From: Rhodococcus sp. P-2
GTDB taxonomy: Bacteria; Actinomycetota; Actinomycetes; Mycobacteriales; Mycobacteriaceae
Assembly (NCBI RefSeq): GCF_016598535.1
Contig: NZ_CP066779.1
Coordinates: 4,958,053-5,022,052 of the forward strand
DNA length: 64,000 nt
Direction: 5' to 3'
The position numbers were made by a program, and so were the translations under genes. Under the pieces are notes generated by a model that had not been told where the DNA came from, made no database searches, and saw nothing but the letters and a program-made list of their open reading frames with translations. Shown piece by piece: positions 35,047 through 48,869 of the stretch (positions within the stretch are counted from its first letter, which is position 1; every line of letters begins with the position of its first letter).

Positions 35047-36486
35047 GTGAGCGATTGGCAAGCGGAAGACAGTGTGGGGGCGAAAGACGGCGTGGTGGCG
35101 GAAGACGGCCTGTTCGAGGCAACTCCGGAGGAATCCGCGATCGTCGACGAACCAGATGTCGTGTCGGTAGCCGAGCGTGCCTTGTCCTCGCTGCCGCCCG
35201 GGGCTCCACTGGCTGTCCGCATGCGTCCGCTCACCCTCGGTGAGGTTGTCGGTCAACAGCACCTGCTCGGCCCTGGCGCTCCGCTGCGCAGAATGGTCGA
35301 GGGATCCGGTGCAGCATCGGTCCTTCTGTACGGACCTCCCGGCACCGGCAAGACCACTCTCGCCTCGTTGATCTCGGGCGCAACCGGCCGCCGGTTCGAG
35401 GCTCTGTCTGCTCTGTCCGCCGGCGTCAAGGAGGTTCGCGGTGTCATCGAACTTGCGCGCCGTCGTCTGCTGAACGGCGAACAGACCGTCTTGTTCATCG
35501 ACGAGGTTCATCGTTTCTCCAAAACCCAGCAGGACGCCTTGCTCGCCGCGGTCGAGAACCGGATCGTGCTCTTGGTCGGCGCGACCACCGAGAATCCGTC
35601 GTTCTCCGTCGTCTCCGCGCTGTTGTCGCGCTCGTTGGTCTTACAACTGCAATCGCTCACCGCTGCGGATGTCCAGGAACTGCTCGAACGCGCCGTCGCC
35701 GACGAGCGCGGGTTCGGGGGCGCGATCACGATCGACGACGACGCGATGGAACACCTCGTTCGTCTGGCGGCCGGCGACGCACGCCGAGCCCTGACGGCAC
35801 TCGAGGCCGCCGCCGGAGCTGCACTGGACACGGCAGGTGACGCGTCGGGCCCGGTGGTGCTCGACCTCGCGACCGTCGAGGCCAGTGTCGACAAGGCCGC
35901 GGTTCGGTACGACCGTGCCGGAGATCAGCACTACGACGTCATCAGCGCCTTCATCAAGAGCATTCGTGGATCAGACGTCGACGCCGCCCTGCACTACCTC
36001 GCACGGATGCTGACAGCGGGCGAAGACCCTCGTTTCATCGCGAGGCGGCTGGTGGTTCATGCCAGCGAGGACATCGGCATGGCCGATCCGACGGCACTGC
36101 AGACTGCCACCGCCGCGGCGCAAGCAGTGCAGCTCATCGGTATGCCGGAGGCTCGTCTGGCGCTGGCACAGGCCACCATTCATCTGGCGACGGCTCCCAA
36201 ATCGGGTGCGGTCATCGCCGCTCTCGGTGCAGCCATGGCCGACGTGGCCGCCGGAAAATCCGGACTGGTACCGCCGCATCTGCGTGACGGGCACTACAAG
36301 GGTGCCGAGCAATTGGGCAACGCAGTCGGATACAAGTACCCGCACGACACACGTGATGGTGTTCTGCGGCAACAGTATCCACCAGACGATCTGGTGGGTG
36401 TCGACTATTACCAGCCCACCGCGCACGGCAACGAGCGAGAGATCGCCGATCGGGTGAGCAAACTCCGCCGAATAGTTCGTGGCTGA
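35047..36486 (+). CDS. rarA: Replication-associated recombination protein RarA (MgsA) AAA+ ATPase
   Basis: A 479-residue AAA+ protein of the clamp-loader-like family that acts at stalled replication forks. Walker A is GPPGTGKTT (about residue 98), Walker [10 protein letters not shown], and the C-terminal tetramerisation region contains [22 protein letters not shown] and [19 protein letters not shown]. The N-terminal extension (about 55 residues, acidic) precedes the family start [20 protein letters not shown] 35047 is used; a later start near 35209 is possible. Confidence 0.95.
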   Translation: MSDWQAEDSVGAKDGVVAEDGLFEATPEESAIVDEPDVVSVAERALSSLPPGAPLAVRMRPLTLGEVVGQQHLLGPGAPLRRMVEGSGAASVLLYGPPGTGKTTLASLISGATGRRFEALSALSAGVKEVRGVIELARRRLLNGEQTVLFIDEVHRFSKTQQDALLAAVENRIVLLVGATTENPSFSVVSALLSRSLVLQLQSLTAADVQELLERAVADERGFGGAITIDDDAMEHLVRLAAGDARRALTALEAAAGAALDTAGDASGPVVLDLATVEASVDKAAVRYDRAGDQHYDVISAFIKSIRGSDVDAALHYLARMLTAGEDPRFIARRLVVHASEDIGMADPTALQTATAAAQAVQLIGMPEARLALAQATIHLATAPKSGAVIAALGAAMADVAAGKSGLVPPHLRDGHYKGAEQLGNAVGYKYPHDTRDGVLRQQYPPDDLVGVDYYQPTAHGNEREIADRVSKLRRIVRG

Positions 36487-36563
36487 CGCCTGCCAGGTTC
36501 CACCGGCCGACGCGTTAGTCTGGACACCCATAGCTCGACGCTCTTGAAGGTAAGGACCGGTTA

Positions 36564-39236
36564 GTGCAAACCCACGAGATCCGCAGGCGATTCCTCGACC
36601 ACTTCGTCAAGGCCGGCCACACCGAGGTGCCCAGCGCCTCGCTGATTCTCGACGACCCGAACCTTCTGTTCGTCAACGCGGGCATGGTTCCGTTCGTGCC
36701 GTTCTTCCTCGGGCAGCAGACGCCGTCCTACTCACGGGCGACGTCCGTGCAGAAGTGTGTCCGCACCCTGGACATCGAAGAGGTCGGCATAACCACCCGC
36801 CACAACACCTTCTTCCAGATGGCGGGCAACTTCTCCTTCGGTGACTACTTCAAGAAGGAAGCCATCTCCCACGCCTGGCAGTTGCTGACAGGTTCGGTCG
36901 AGGACGGCGGATACGGCATCGATCCCACGCGCCTGTGGGCAACCGTCTATCTCGACGACGACGAAGCATTTTCGATCTGGCGCGACGAGGTCGGAGTGCC
37001 CGAAGAACGCATCCAGCGCCGCGGGATGAAGGACAACTACTGGTCCATGGGTATCCCCGGACCGTGTGGACCCTGCTCGGAGATCTTCTACGACCGCGGC
37101 GCCGAATACGGCGTCGAGGGTGGCCCCGAAGCCGACGAGGATCGCTACATCGAGATCTGGAACCTCGTGTTCATGCAGAACGAGCGCGGCGAGGGCACCA
37201 ACAAGGGCGACTACCCGATCCTCGGACCGCTGCCGAAGAAGAACATCGACACCGGCATGGGCGTCGAGCGCGTCGCGTTCCTCCTGCAGGGCGTCGAAAA
37301 CGTCTACGAGACAGACCTTCTCCGCCCCGTCATCGACAAGGCCGCCGAACTGACCGGCAGTGTGTACGGGACCGATCACACGTCTGACGTTCGTTTCCGC
37401 GTCATCGCCGACCACGCACGCACCGCAGCGATGTTGATCGCCGACGGTGTGAACCCCGGTAACTACGGCCGCGGCTACGTCCTGCGCCGGTTGCTGCGTC
37501 GCATCGTGCGCTCGGCCAAACTGCTCGGCAGCGAGCAGCCCACCATGCGCGAGTTCATGATCGTCGTCCGCGACACGATGGCGCCGTCGTACCCGGTTCT
37601 GGAAACCGACTTCACGCGTATCGAGAACGTTGCCGTCGGTGAGGAGACCGCGTTCCTCAAGACGCTGGCGTCGGGATCGGCCCTGTTCGAGAATGCTGCC
37701 GAGACGGTCAAGTCGTCCGGAAAGTCGGTCATCGCCGGCGATCAGGCATTTGCACTGCACGACACCTACGGCTTCCCGATCGACCTCACGCTCGAAATGG
37801 CGTCCGAGGCCGGTCTCACTGTCGACGAAGACGGCTTCCGTACGCTAATGGCCGAGCAGCGCAAGCGCGCCAAGGACGATGCTCAAGCGCGTAAGCACGC
37901 GCATGCGGACCTGACGGTCTACAAGGAACTGCTCGATCGAGGCGCCACCGAGTTCACCGGTTTCGACGAGCTCGTCTCCGAGGCTCACGTCCTCGCGCTG
38001 ATCGTCGACGGCGTCCGTGTGCCGGTGGCGAAGGCAGGCCAGGACGTCGAGGTCATCCTCGACCGAAGCCCGCTCTACGCAGAGTCCGGTGGACAGATCG
38101 CCGACATCGGTTCACTCACCGCTCCGGGCCTCGAAGCCAAGGTCAACGACGTGCAGAAGATCGCCAAGAAGGTCTGGACGCACAAGGTGACGGTCAAGAA
38201 AGGCGAGATCACCGAGGGTGACGTCGTCCTCGCGCACGCCGATGCCGAGTGGCGCAAGGGCGCAACCCAGGGGCACTCCGGTACCCACATGGTGCATGCG
38301 GCGCTGCGTCAGGTGCTCGGCCCCAACGCGGTGCAGGCGGGCTCTCTCAACAAGCCGGGATACCTCCGCTTCGACTTCTCCTGGCAGGGCGCGCTGTCCG
38401 ACTCCCAGAAGCAGGACATCGAGGCACTCACCAACGAAGCCGTGGCGTCGAACTACGCGGTCAACACCTTTGTCACCGATCTCGACAAGGCTAAGGCGAT
38501 GGGTGCGATGGCACTCTTCGGTGAGAACTACGGCGACGAGGTTCGCGTCGTCGAAATCGGCGGTCCGTTCTCGATGGAACTGTGCGGCGGCACTCACGTC
38601 GGAAGCTCCGCTCAGATCGGTCAGGTCACGCTGCTCGGTGAGCAGTCGGTGGGCTCCGGGATCCGACGCGTCGAGGCGTACGTCGGTTTGGACTCTTACC
38701 GCTACCTCGCCAAGGAGCGTGCGCTGCTGGCCGGACTGTCCTCCTCGCTGAAGGTTCCTTCGGAAGAGGTGCCTGCCCGAGTCGAGGCTCTCGTCGAGCG
38801 TCTGAAGGTGGCCGAGAAGGAACTCGAACAGACCAAGGCCAAGGCTGTGCTGGCATCGGCGGGCGAGTACGTCGCCAAGGCCAAGCGCATCGGCAGCGTC
38901 CTCGTCATCGCCGAGCCTGCTCCCGCGGGCGTCGGCGGCAACGATCTGCGCAGCCTCGTCACGGACATCAAGGGTCGTCTCGGCTCCGAACCTGCCGTCG
39001 TAGCTCTCCTCGGTGACGTCGACGGCAAGGTCCCGTTCGTGGTCGCATCCAGCAAGGCAGCCCAGGGTCTCGGTGTGAAGGCCGGTGAGCTGGTTGCGTC
39101 CTTCGGTCCCAAGATCGGTGGCCGCGGCGGCGGAAAGCCCGACATGGCCCAGGGTTCGGGTTCGGACTCCGCAGGAATCCCGGCGGCGCTCGATGCGATC
39201 CGGGACAGAGTCGGAGAGCTGGCGGGCGGCAGCTGA
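36564..39236 (+). CDS. alaS: Alanyl-tRNA synthetase
   Basis: An 890-residue class II synthetase. The N-terminal catalytic domain begins [23 protein letters not shown]. The editing domain has its zinc-binding motif GHSGTHMVH (HxxxH type) and LCGGTHV. The C-terminal DHHA1-type domain ends with [17 protein letters not shown]. Length and motifs are complete. The GTG start has GAAGG/AAGGACC upstream. It begins a compact run alaS-ruvX-mltG-aroE with 2-base gaps or overlaps. Confidence 0.97.
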   Translation: MQTHEIRRRFLDHFVKAGHTEVPSASLILDDPNLLFVNAGMVPFVPFFLGQQTPSYSRATSVQKCVRTLDIEEVGITTRHNTFFQMAGNFSFGDYFKKEAISHAWQLLTGSVEDGGYGIDPTRLWATVYLDDDEAFSIWRDEVGVPEERIQRRGMKDNYWSMGIPGPCGPCSEIFYDRGAEYGVEGGPEADEDRYIEIWNLVFMQNERGEGTNKGDYPILGPLPKKNIDTGMGVERVAFLLQGVENVYETDLLRPVIDKAAELTGSVYGTDHTSDVRFRVIADHARTAAMLIADGVNPGNYGRGYVLRRLLRRIVRSAKLLGSEQPTMREFMIVVRDTMAPSYPVLETDFTRIENVAVGEETAFLKTLASGSALFENAAETVKSSGKSVIAGDQAFALHDTYGFPIDLTLEMASEAGLTVDEDGFRTLMAEQRKRAKDDAQARKHAHADLTVYKELLDRGATEFTGFDELVSEAHVLALIVDGVRVPVAKAGQDVEVILDRSPLYAESGGQIADIGSLTAPGLEAKVNDVQKIAKKVWTHKVTVKKGEITEGDVVLAHADAEWRKGATQGHSGTHMVHAALRQVLGPNAVQAGSLNKPGYLRFDFSWQGALSDSQKQDIEALTNEAVASNYAVNTFVTDLDKAKAMGAMALFGENYGDEVRVVEIGGPFSMELCGGTHVGSSAQIGQVTLLGEQSVGSGIRRVEAYVGLDSYRYLAKERALLAGLSSSLKVPSEEVPARVEALVERLKVAEKELEQTKAKAVLASAGEYVAKAKRIGSVLVIAEPAPAGVGGNDLRSLVTDIKGRLGSEPAVVALLGDVDGKVPFVVASSKAAQGLGVKAGELVASFGPKIGGRGGGKPDMAQGSGSDSAGIPAALDAIRDRVGELAGGS

Positions 39237-39238
39237 CG

Positions 39239-39772
39239 GTGGTGGCTACGCAGCAGGGTCCCGATCGCCCCGGCATCGACGACCCTGGTCGCGGGCGGCG
39301 TATCGCCATCGACGTCGGCAGCGTTCGCATCGGCGTCGCGTCCAGCGACCCCGACGGCATCCTCGCGACACCGGTGGAAACGGTTCCACGCTCGAAGGAG
39401 CGTGGGCCCGACGCGCCGGATATCCGGCGCATTATCGCCATCGTGTCCGAATACGAGGCCGTTGAGGTTATCGTCGGACTGCCACAGACGCTGCGCGGTG
39501 AGCAAGGTAAAGCCGCCGGTATCGCGACTGCATTCGCCAAACGACTGCAGCGGGCCGTCGAACCGATCCCGGTGAGACTGTCCGACGAACGACTGACGAC
39601 CGTCACGGCTGCGCGCAACCTCCGCGAAAGTGGAGTCAAGGCACGCGGTCAGCGACCGATGATCGATCAGGCTGCGGCGGTGGAAATCCTGCAAGGCTGG
39701 CTGGACGAGCGGAGTAGAGCTGTGAAACCAGGGGAGTCGTCGAAGGACGCTGCACTGGAGGGCGATCTGTGA
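39239..39772 (+). CDS. ruvX: RuvX/YqgF Holliday junction resolvase-like RNase H-fold protein
   Basis: A 177-residue protein with the YqgF fold: [18 protein letters not shown] (catalytic Asp), [18 protein letters not shown] and [17 protein letters not shown] with the conserved Asp-Glu. The family processes 16S rRNA precursors and is called a putative Holliday junction resolvase. GTG 39239 is 2 bases past the alaS stop. The stop region overlaps the mltG start by 4 bases. Confidence 0.93.
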   Translation: MVATQQGPDRPGIDDPGRGRRIAIDVGSVRIGVASSDPDGILATPVETVPRSKERGPDAPDIRRIIAIVSEYEAVEVIVGLPQTLRGEQGKAAGIATAFAKRLQRAVEPIPVRLSDERLTTVTAARNLRESGVKARGQRPMIDQAAAVEILQGWLDERSRAVKPGESSKDAALEGDL

Positions 39773-41079
39773 ACGCGCGGTGGGATGAGGGCGGCGGAAG
39801 CCGGCCCACCAGTTCGTTCGACTTCGACAACGACGAGACCATGGTCATGCGTGCGCTGCCGCAGAACATCGATCCGCCGCACATGTCGCGAGCGGAGGCA
39901 CGGAAGCAACGCGAAGCCCGCAACAAGCGCGCGAAGCGAGGTAAGAAGGTCGGTGTTCTCGCTCTCCTGGTGTTGGTGATCGCGGTTCTAGGTGTCGGTG
40001 CATACGGTGCCCTCTGGTACATGGATCGCAACAAGGCCGCGGAGGACTTCGCCGGCCCGGGCGGCGCTCCCGTGGTCATCCAGATCAACAGTGGAGAAAC
40101 CGCATCGGAGATCGGTGCGACGCTGGAAGCGAAGAACGTCGTCGCGAGTTCCGCTGCTTTCTACAACGCCGCGATCGCCAACCCGTCGGAGATCCAGAAG
40201 GTGCAACCAGGCTTCTACCAGGTGCCGGTGCAGAGTAGCGCCGCGAGCGCACTCGACACCTTGGTTGCCCCGGACTCCCGAGTCGGCAGTGTTGTCATCG
40301 CCGAGGGTCGTCAGCTGCACGACAGTTCGGACGCGCAGACGGGCTCGCTCAAGAAGGGCATCTACAACCTCATTTCCGAGGCGAGTTGTGTCGGCCCGGT
40401 TTCCGCTCAGAAGTGCGTCTCGACGGACGAATTGAACACTGCGGGAGCGTCTTCCGATCTGGCTTCGCTCGGCGTGCCGGACTGGGCGATGTCGTCGGTC
40501 AAGAGCGTGCCGGACAAGGACCGTCAGCTCGAAGGCCTGATCGCCGCCAGCAGTTGGGATTTCGACCCCACTGCGACGCCGACCGAGATCCTGCGTTCGT
40601 TGGTCGAGGGCAGCGCCGCCAAGTACGAGGCCACCGGGATCCTGACAGCAGGCAGCGGAGTCGGAATGTCGCCGTACCAGTTGTTGGTGGCAGCGTCGCT
40701 GGTCGAGCGTGAGGCATTGCCTGGCGACATGGCCAAGGTCGCGCGGGTGATCGTCAACCGACTCGCAGTCGATCAGCCTTTGCAGTTCGACTCCACGGTC
40801 AACTACTCACTCGACACCACCGAAGTTGCCACGACGGATGCCGACCGTGAGCGCGTCACCCCCTGGAACACGTACGCAATGCCCGGTCTGCCTGCGACGC
40901 CTATTGCTTCGCCGAGCATCGACGCGCTGAAGGCCGTGGAATCGCCGGCGGCCGGTGACTGGTTGTACTTCGTCACGATCAACAAGGAAGGCCAGACGCT
41001 CTTCACCAAGAGTTACGAGGAGCATCTGGCCAACATCGAACTGGCACAGCAAAGTGGGATTCTCGACAGTGGACGGTAG
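39769..41079 (+). CDS. mltG: Endolytic transglycosylase MltG (YceG-like)
   Basis: A 436-residue inner-membrane enzyme that cuts nascent glycan strands and so terminates their growth. It has a charged cytoplasmic tail (about 1-60), one membrane helix ([25 protein letters not shown]), a LysM-like region ([24 protein letters not shown]), and the YceG domain with active-site Glu in [28 protein letters not shown] 39769 overlaps the ruvX stop. It overlaps aroE by 11 bases at its end. Confidence 0.94.
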   Translation: MNARWDEGGGSRPTSSFDFDNDETMVMRALPQNIDPPHMSRAEARKQREARNKRAKRGKKVGVLALLVLVIAVLGVGAYGALWYMDRNKAAEDFAGPGGAPVVIQINSGETASEIGATLEAKNVVASSAAFYNAAIANPSEIQKVQPGFYQVPVQSSAASALDTLVAPDSRVGSVVIAEGRQLHDSSDAQTGSLKKGIYNLISEASCVGPVSAQKCVSTDELNTAGASSDLASLGVPDWAMSSVKSVPDKDRQLEGLIAASSWDFDPTATPTEILRSLVEGSAAKYEATGILTAGSGVGMSPYQLLVAASLVEREALPGDMAKVARVIVNRLAVDQPLQFDSTVNYSLDTTEVATTDADRERVTPWNTYAMPGLPATPIASPSIDALKAVESPAAGDWLYFVTINKEGQTLFTKSYEEHLANIELAQQSGILDSGR

Positions 41080-41908
41080 TACCGCGACTTCGCTCGCGAC
41101 GCCGCGTAAGGCGGCAGTTCTCGGAAGCCCGATCGCTCACTCGAAGTCGCCGTTGCTGCACCTTGCTGCGTACGAGGCTTTGGGTCTGAGCGATTGGACC
41201 TACGAGCGGATCGAATGCACCGGCGAGCAGTTGCCTGCCCTCGTGGACTCACTCGGCCCCGAATGGGTCGGCCTCTCCGTGACGATGCCGGGCAAGATCG
41301 CAGCACTCGACTATGCCACCGAACGCACACCGCGAGCGGTGACCATCGGCTCGGCGAACACCCTGGTCCGCATCGACGGCGGTTGGCGTGCCGACTGCAC
41401 GGACGTCGACGGAGTCAGCGGTGCGTTGATCGCCGGCGGCGTCGGCGATCTCAGCGGCACTTCGGCGGTAGTCGTCGGCGCGGGCGGCACCGCGCGGCCG
41501 GCATTGGTCGCGTTGGCCGACATGGGAGTTCGGACAGTCACCGTGGTCGCGCGTGATCCGGGGCGAGCATCCGGTGCCATCGAATGCGGCAGTGCTGTCG
41601 GGTTGGGCATTGATCTGGTCTCTTTCGACGACGCACGACTCGGTGGGTTCTGTGCCGAATCCTCGGTCTTGGTCAGCACAGTTCCCGCAGAAGCGGCCGC
41701 GCCTTTCGCCCAGCAACTGGGGAGGGCACGATTTGTCCTCGACGCGATCTACAACCCCTGGCCGACGCCACTCGCTTCGGCTGTCGAGGCGGCTGGTGGC
41801 ACGGTGATCGGTGGCCTCGCGATGTTGCTCAATCAGGCTTTCGGACAGGTAGAGCAGTTCACGGGCAAGCCCGCTCCGCGAGAGGCGATGGCTGCCGCTA
41901 TCGCCTAG
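41069..41908 (+). CDS. aroE: Shikimate dehydrogenase
   Basis: A 279-residue enzyme reducing 3-dehydroshikimate to shikimate with NADPH. Substrate site: AVLGSPIAHSKSP; catalytic Lys in LSVTMPGK; NTLVR and CTDVDGV. The nucleotide fold is VVVGAGGTARPALVAL and the C-terminal GGLAMLLNQAFGQVEQFTG is typical. GTG 41069 starts inside the mltG end, so the two are translationally coupled. The rest of the shikimate genes follow in the cluster at 43.6 kb. Confidence 0.94.
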   Translation: MDGSTATSLATPRKAAVLGSPIAHSKSPLLHLAAYEALGLSDWTYERIECTGEQLPALVDSLGPEWVGLSVTMPGKIAALDYATERTPRAVTIGSANTLVRIDGGWRADCTDVDGVSGALIAGGVGDLSGTSAVVVGAGGTARPALVALADMGVRTVTVVARDPGRASGAIECGSAVGLGIDLVSFDDARLGGFCAESSVLVSTVPAEAAAPFAQQLGRARFVLDAIYNPWPTPLASAVEAAGGTVIGGLAMLLNQAFGQVEQFTGKPAPREAMAAAIA

Positions 41909-41988
41909 CTCTGTTCACAGTGTCGAGGTAGTCCACAAGACGATTCGTGGTCTGCCGCTGGTGTACGCCAGACGCCAAGCTCGAAACC

Positions 41989-42627
41989 ATGTGGACGTTC
42001 GTGGTCTTGGCAGGCGCTGGGATAATCGGTGGTGTCGGTGCTCGGGCGATCGTCGACAGCTGGTTGCGACGACACGGTTATCGACCAGTAGTGGCTCTCT
42101 GTTGTGTGCCACAGTGTGCCGTCGCAACAGGCTGGGTTGTGGTCGGCGCTCTGAATACCTCGGTGGTGCAGTTGCTTTCCGGTCTCGCCGTGGTGTGGTG
42201 GTGCGTCGCGATCTCGACTGTCGACCTGGCCGTGCGCCGGCTGCCCAACAGTTTCACGTTGCCCGGCTACGCAGTCGTGATGTTCTACGCGACGGTGGCA
42301 GGCACGGTGTGGTCAGCCGCGGTGGGATCGGTGCTGCTCGCCGGAATCCATCTCCTGGCGCACGTGATGTCGCCTGGTTCCATGGGTGTCGGCGATGTGA
42401 AACTCTCTCTTCCACTCGGCGCTCTTACCGGATTGGTGGGTGCTGACGCCTGGCTGTGGTCGTTGGTGTCTGCGTCGGTGCTCACCGCAACCCTGGGGAT
42501 CGTGCTCGAACTGCGGACGCTCGGACGTCGAAAGAGGGGACCGGTTGCCCACAATTCGCCCCTGCCGCACGGTCCTTCGATGTGCCTGGCAGCGTGCGGT
42601 TCGATCACGTTTGCCTGGCTGACGTGA
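41989..42627 (+). CDS. Prepilin peptidase, A24 family (TadV/PilD-like)
   Basis: A 212-residue polytopic membrane aspartic protease with around six helices. The two catalytic Asp lie in STVDLAVRRLPNSFTLP and GSMGVGDVKLSLPLGAL (GxGD). It lacks the N-terminal methylase-type cysteine domain, as in minimal actinobacterial prepilin peptidases (Rv2551c-like). ATG 41989 is chosen; upstream codons to 41947 look non-coding. No pilin genes are in the window. The 225-base gap after it shows no gene. Confidence 0.88.
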   Translation: MWTFVVLAGAGIIGGVGARAIVDSWLRRHGYRPVVALCCVPQCAVATGWVVVGALNTSVVQLLSGLAVVWWCVAISTVDLAVRRLPNSFTLPGYAVVMFYATVAGTVWSAAVGSVLLAGIHLLAHVMSPGSMGVGDVKLSLPLGALTGLVGADAWLWSLVSASVLTATLGIVLELRTLGRRKRGPVAHNSPLPHGPSMCLAACGSITFAWLT

Positions 42628-42852
42628 CGAGTGCAACATCGGCGGAAAGTCTGGCGTCATTGACCGTTCAACGACGAACCGTGATCTGCAGGAAAGACGT
42701 AACCGTCGGTTTCATAAATGCGGGTATTGCAAGCGCGCAGTCCCAGTATGCGGCGAGTCGGACTTGCCGAATGTCCACATGCTGTCGTTCACTGAGCATT
42801 CGGAAATGGGACAAAACGAATCTCGTTTCGCACTCGATTATCGGGGGAACCT

Positions 42853-43551
42853 ATGCGCACAAGGCTTTTCGTCGCTGCGGCAGCCTGTTTGGCTGCTGTG
42901 GCCGCAGGGGCAGGCGTCGCCGGCGCCGCGCCTGCACCTTCGTCGGTGGCACTGGGCGGGGGCTCAGGAATCCTGCTGCCGGACGTGGATCACTCCAATC
43001 CCGACCAAGTTGCGGCGTGCACGTTGACCGCGGTCGGCTATGACAACGCCGGTTCGCTCGTGGCACTCACCGCCGGACATTGTGGAGTTGTCGGGGACCG
43101 GGTGTTCGCCGAATACCTGCCCGAAGCCGGCCCCATCGGCCGGTTCACCTACTCGAGTCCGGTCTCGGACATCGCCGTGATCGATCTCGACGACGCAAAG
43201 GTTGCCCCGCTGCGTACCGTCGGCGGCACGACGATCAACGGAATCGGCGCCCCGCCGGCACCGGGCACGATCGTCTGCAAGGAAGGTCGATCGACCGGCA
43301 ACACGTGCGGTATCACCTGGGGTTACGACTCCGTCTACGGTGAGATCGTCGAGCACACCTGCTCGATTCCCGGTGACTCCGGTGGACCCCTTGTCGTCGG
43401 TGATCGCCTGGTCGGCTTGATCAGCAACGGTTTCGAACCGTACTGCTTCGAGCCGCTCCCGCCGCCGTTCCATGCTCCCGACAACTCGGCGGACATCAAC
43501 ATCGGTTTGGCTGACATCAATGCCAACGGTGGGGGATTCCGCCTGTTCTAG
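42853..43551 (+). CDS. Secreted trypsin-like serine protease (S1 family)
   Basis: A 232-residue secreted protein with a signal peptide (RLFVAAAACLAAVAAGAGVAGAAP) and a chymotrypsin-like domain. The triad is His in LVALTAGHCGVV, Asp in SDIAVIDLDDA, and Ser in CSIPGDSGGPLVVGDRLVGLISNG. Cys pairs fit disulfides. There is no large pro-region or anchor. A 16-bp perfect hairpin terminates the gene. The target substrate is unknown. Confidence 0.9.
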   Translation: MRTRLFVAAAACLAAVAAGAGVAGAAPAPSSVALGGGSGILLPDVDHSNPDQVAACTLTAVGYDNAGSLVALTAGHCGVVGDRVFAEYLPEAGPIGRFTYSSPVSDIAVIDLDDAKVAPLRTVGGTTINGIGAPPAPGTIVCKEGRSTGNTCGITWGYDSVYGEIVEHTCSIPGDSGGPLVVGDRLVGLISNGFEPYCFEPLPPPFHAPDNSADINIGLADINANGGGFRLF

Positions 43552-43568
43552 ACCCGCAGGAACCTCTG

Positions 43569-43603
43569 AGATGGCCCACACGCATCGTGCGTGTGGGCCA
43601 TCT
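43569..43603 (+). terminator. Intrinsic terminator of the serine protease gene
   Basis: AGATGGCCCACACGCA is followed by TCG and its exact complement, a 16-bp perfect stem 17 bases after the stop. The following T tract is weak (CTGCGTTC). Confidence 0.85.
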
Positions 43604-43662
43604 GCGTTCACCCGGAGGGCCACTGTGACAACTGAGGTCTGCGACGTGGAAAGATGGTCGGC

Positions 43663-44850
43663 GTGCTGCGTTGGATAACTGCCGGAGAATCCCATGGTCC
43701 CGCCCTCGTTGCGATGCTCGAGGGCATGGTCGCGGGGGTCGAAGTGACCTCTGAGGCCATCTCGTCCGAACTTGCCCGTCGTCGACTCGGTTACGGCCGT
43801 GGCGCACGGATGAAGTTCGAGGCCGACAAGGTCACCATCATCGGCGGTGTCCGCCACGGATTTACGCTCGGTGGCCCCGTGGCCATCGAAATCGGCAACA
43901 CCGAGTGGCCCAAGTGGGAAACCATCATGTCCGCCGACCCGGTCGACCCGGACCTGCTCGCCGATCAGGCACGCAATGCCCCGCTGACGCGCCCGCGTCC
44001 CGGCCACGCTGATTACAGCGGCATGCTCAAGTACGGCTTCAACGATGCGCGTCCCGTCCTCGAGCGTGCCAGCGCTCGCGAGACCGCAGCCCGAGTAGCC
44101 GCCGGAACCGTCGCGCGTTCGTTCCTGCGTCAGGTGTTCGGTGCCGAGGTCGTCTCACACGTCATCTCCATCGGCGCTTCCGAGCCGTACGTCGGTCCTG
44201 TGCCGGAGGGCAAGGATCTGGACGCGATCGACGCGAGCCCGGTCCGTGCCTTCGACAAGGCCGCCGAAGAGTCGATGATCGCCGAAATCGAATCGGCCAA
44301 GAAGGACGGCGACACCCTCGGTGGCGTCGTCGAGGTCGTCATCCACGGGTTGCCGGTCGGACTCGGCACCTTCGTCAGTGGCGCCGAGCGTCTCGATTCA
44401 CGACTTGCCGCTGCCCTCATGGGAATTCAGGCCATCAAGGGCGTCGAGGTCGGTGACGGCTTCGAGACCGCGCGCCGTCGTGGCAGCGAGGCTCACGACG
44501 AGATCCGTCCGGGCCCCGACGGCATCGTGCGTTCCACGAACCGCGCAGGCGGTATCGAAGGTGGCATGACCAATGGTGAGGCTCTGCGAGTTCGCGCCGC
44601 GATGAAGCCGATCTCGACCGTTCCGCGTGCTCTGGCGACGGTCGACATGGAGAGCGGCGAGGAAGCGGTTGCCATCCACCAGCGCAGCGACGTGTGCGCG
44701 GTTCCGGCCGCCGGCGTCGTCGCCGAGTCGATGGTTGCGCTTGTCGTGGCTCAGGCTGCACTCGAAAAGTTCGGTGGTGATTCCATTGCTGAAACCACTG
44801 CCAACTACCGTCGTTACGCCGAGGGCATCGCAGCCCGGCCGCCTCGATAG
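43663..44850 (+). CDS. aroC: Chorismate synthase
   Basis: A 395-residue FMN-dependent enzyme converting EPSP to chorismate. It begins [21 protein letters not shown], and GTG 43663 is chosen over ATG 43654 because it matches that family start and has GGAAAG upstream. Signatures: [37 protein letters not shown] and the C-terminal [17 protein letters not shown]. It heads the aroC-aroK-aroB-aroQ operon. Confidence 0.96.
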   Translation: MLRWITAGESHGPALVAMLEGMVAGVEVTSEAISSELARRRLGYGRGARMKFEADKVTIIGGVRHGFTLGGPVAIEIGNTEWPKWETIMSADPVDPDLLADQARNAPLTRPRPGHADYSGMLKYGFNDARPVLERASARETAARVAAGTVARSFLRQVFGAEVVSHVISIGASEPYVGPVPEGKDLDAIDASPVRAFDKAAEESMIAEIESAKKDGDTLGGVVEVVIHGLPVGLGTFVSGAERLDSRLAAALMGIQAIKGVEVGDGFETARRRGSEAHDEIRPGPDGIVRSTNRAGGIEGGMTNGEALRVRAAMKPISTVPRALATVDMESGEEAVAIHQRSDVCAVPAAGVVAESMVALVVAQAALEKFGGDSIAETTANYRRYAEGIAARPPR

Positions 44851-44863
44851 GACTCACGTATCG

Positions 44864-46933
<2,070 letters not shown>

Positions 46934-46960
46934 ACGAGGGAAGTCGAAAACCCAGCCACA

Positions 46961-47001
46961 CGAATGCGGCCCCGAGGAAAATATCCTCGGGGCCGCATTC
47001 G
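46961..47001. terminator. Strong terminator after aroQ, shared with the convergent membrane protein gene
   Basis: CGAATGCGGCCCCGAGGA pairs perfectly with its complement around AAATA (18-bp stem). It lies between the ends of aroQ and the convergent gene at 47021 and is followed by GTTGTGT. Confidence 0.9.
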
Positions 47002-47020
47002 GTTGTGTAGACGGTGGGCG

Positions 47021-47629
47021 TTACTGCTCGCGCTTGCCCAGATCGATCGCCGGGAAGACCGCGGTATCGGCGTCGGATTCCTCGACGGACATGGCGGCTC
47101 CGCTGTACGCGTGCTGCTCGGTGGGGGAGTCGTAGCCCTCGCTGACGGGCACGGGTTCGCGGTGACGCTCGTGGGTCGGGGTCTGCGGAGCTGTTCCGTT
47201 CTTGCGCTGTTCGCGGCTGACGAAGAAGCGTCCGACGGTGATGGCGATCATGGCGGGGACGAAGATGAGAAGAATCGTGAACGCCGCACCCGACGTCACC
47301 TCGAAGAACAAGCCCTGCTGGGTCAGCTCGAGGGAAGGGACGAGGCTGAGTGCCCAGCTGGCAGCACCGGCGACGAACCCTCCGACCAACGCGGCCTTGA
47401 GCCACAGCATGGTCAGATCGGCGCCGTCCTCGGGTTCGGGGAAGTTCCGGCGGTCACGAATGCCGTCGATACCACCCCAGATCGCGGCGAAGACGATGAC
47501 GATCAACAGGGACAGCCAGCGCAGGGTGGACCCCTGAAGTGGCCACTGTGCGATCGCTGCACCGAGCAACGCACGAAACACAACATGTATCAGGGCCATG
47601 CCGAGGCCACGTACCAACCACGCATTCAT
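47021..47629 (-). CDS. B-4DMT-family membrane protein (Rv2536-like)
   Basis: A 202-residue protein with four membrane helices (LIHVVFRALLGAAIAQW, WLSLLIVIVFAAIWGGI, AALVGGFVAGAASWALSL, AAFTILLIFVPAMIAITVG) and a charged C-terminal tail. The gene holds the same position, opposite strand between aroQ and pepQ, as Rv2536 in M. tuberculosis. It is named a transporter by family only. Confidence 0.87.
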   Translation of the reverse strand: MNAWLVRGLGMALIHVVFRALLGAAIAQWPLQGSTLRWLSLLIVIVFAAIWGGIDGIRDRRNFPEPEDGADLTMLWLKAALVGGFVAGAASWALSLVPSLELTQQGLFFEVTSGAAFTILLIFVPAMIAITVGRFFVSREQRKNGTAPQTPTHERHREPVPVSEGYDSPTEQHAYSGAAMSVEESDADTAVFPAIDLGKREQ

Positions 47630-47740
47630 GGGTACAGCCTAACTAGAACCCATTACACCTTGTGGCCTAACCCACACTTATTGCTGTAACCGTGAGTTTC
47701 GAGTTGATCGGCCGGTCTGCGCGGGCGGTAGGTTCGAGGG

Positions 47741-48835
47741 ATGCCGGTCGACTTCAGAACACGCCGTGAATCCCTCAGACGCCTCCTCTCGGAGCGCGAA
47801 CTCGACGCGATTCTCGTCACAGATCTCCTCAACATCAGATACCTCACCGGTTTCACCGGTTCGAATGCGGCGCTCGTCGTCAGTGCATCCGATTCAGCGT
47901 CCGACGAACGCGAGACGGTGATCTGCACCGACGGCCGTTACGTGACGCAGGTCGCGGAGCAGGTACCTGACCTTCGTGCCGAAATCGCCCGTTCGAGTGC
48001 TGCGCACTTGATCGAGAAGTCCACGGCGCCCGTTCTCGCATTCGAGTCACACGTGGCGACGTTCGCCGAACATCGGGCGTGGACCGAGGCGGCGCCGAAG
48101 ATCCGGTTCGAACCGGTGAGCGGACTTGTCGAACAGTTGCGCATGGTCAAGGACGAGCACGAGGTGGAGTTGTTGCGCGCCGCGTGCACCGCAGCCGATG
48201 TCGCGTTGGCACAGTTGATCACTCGCGGTGGTCTGCGACCTGGCCGAACGGAACGAGAGGTCGGCCGCGAGCTGGAAAATCTGATGCTCGACAACGGTGC
48301 GGACGGTATTTCGTTCGAGACGATCGTCGCGGCCGGCGCCAACTCGGCAATTCCGCATCACCGACCGACCGACGCAATCCTGGCGTCGGGTGACTTCGTG
48401 AAACTCGACTTCGGGGCTCAGGTCGGTGGGTACCACTCGGACATGACCCGTACCTACGTGCTCGAGTCCGTTTCCGATTGGCAACGGGAGATCTACGAGC
48501 TTGTCGCGCGTTCTCAAGCTGCCGGTTGCGACGCGCTCGCGCCGGGTGTCGAATGTGCGGAAGTCGACGCCGTCGCCCGTGCGGTGATCGACGATGCAGG
48601 GTACGGCGAATTGTTCCTGCACGGCCTCGGCCACGGTGTCGGCCTCGAAATCCACGAAGCACCGGGGATCGGCAAGCTCGGCACCGGTACACTTCTTTCC
48701 GGCGCGGCGGTGACCGTCGAGCCGGGCGTGTACTTCTCCGGGCGCGGAGGTGTACGGATCGAGGACACGCTCGTAGTTCGTGAGCAGGGGCCAGAGCTGC
48801 TCACACTGACCGCAAAAGACCTTACCGTCGTCTGA
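47741..48835 (+). CDS. pepQ: Xaa-Pro peptidase (M24 family, PepQ-like)
   Basis: A 364-residue metallopeptidase. The N-terminal creatinase-like domain ([31 protein letters not shown]) is followed by the pita-bread domain with metal ligands: Asp in [21 protein letters not shown] (two Asp), His in [19 protein letters not shown], and Glu residues in VTVEPGVY and [11 protein letters not shown]. It cleaves X-Pro peptides. It precedes efp as in mycobacteria. Confidence 0.92.
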   Translation: MPVDFRTRRESLRRLLSERELDAILVTDLLNIRYLTGFTGSNAALVVSASDSASDERETVICTDGRYVTQVAEQVPDLRAEIARSSAAHLIEKSTAPVLAFESHVATFAEHRAWTEAAPKIRFEPVSGLVEQLRMVKDEHEVELLRAACTAADVALAQLITRGGLRPGRTEREVGRELENLMLDNGADGISFETIVAAGANSAIPHHRPTDAILASGDFVKLDFGAQVGGYHSDMTRTYVLESVSDWQREIYELVARSQAAGCDALAPGVECAEVDAVARAVIDDAGYGELFLHGLGHGVGLEIHEAPGIGKLGTGTLLSGAAVTVEPGVYFSGRGGVRIEDTLVVREQGPELLTLTAKDLTVV

Positions 48836-48869
48836 GACGGTTTCCCGACCCCTAGGAGACGCGAAGCAA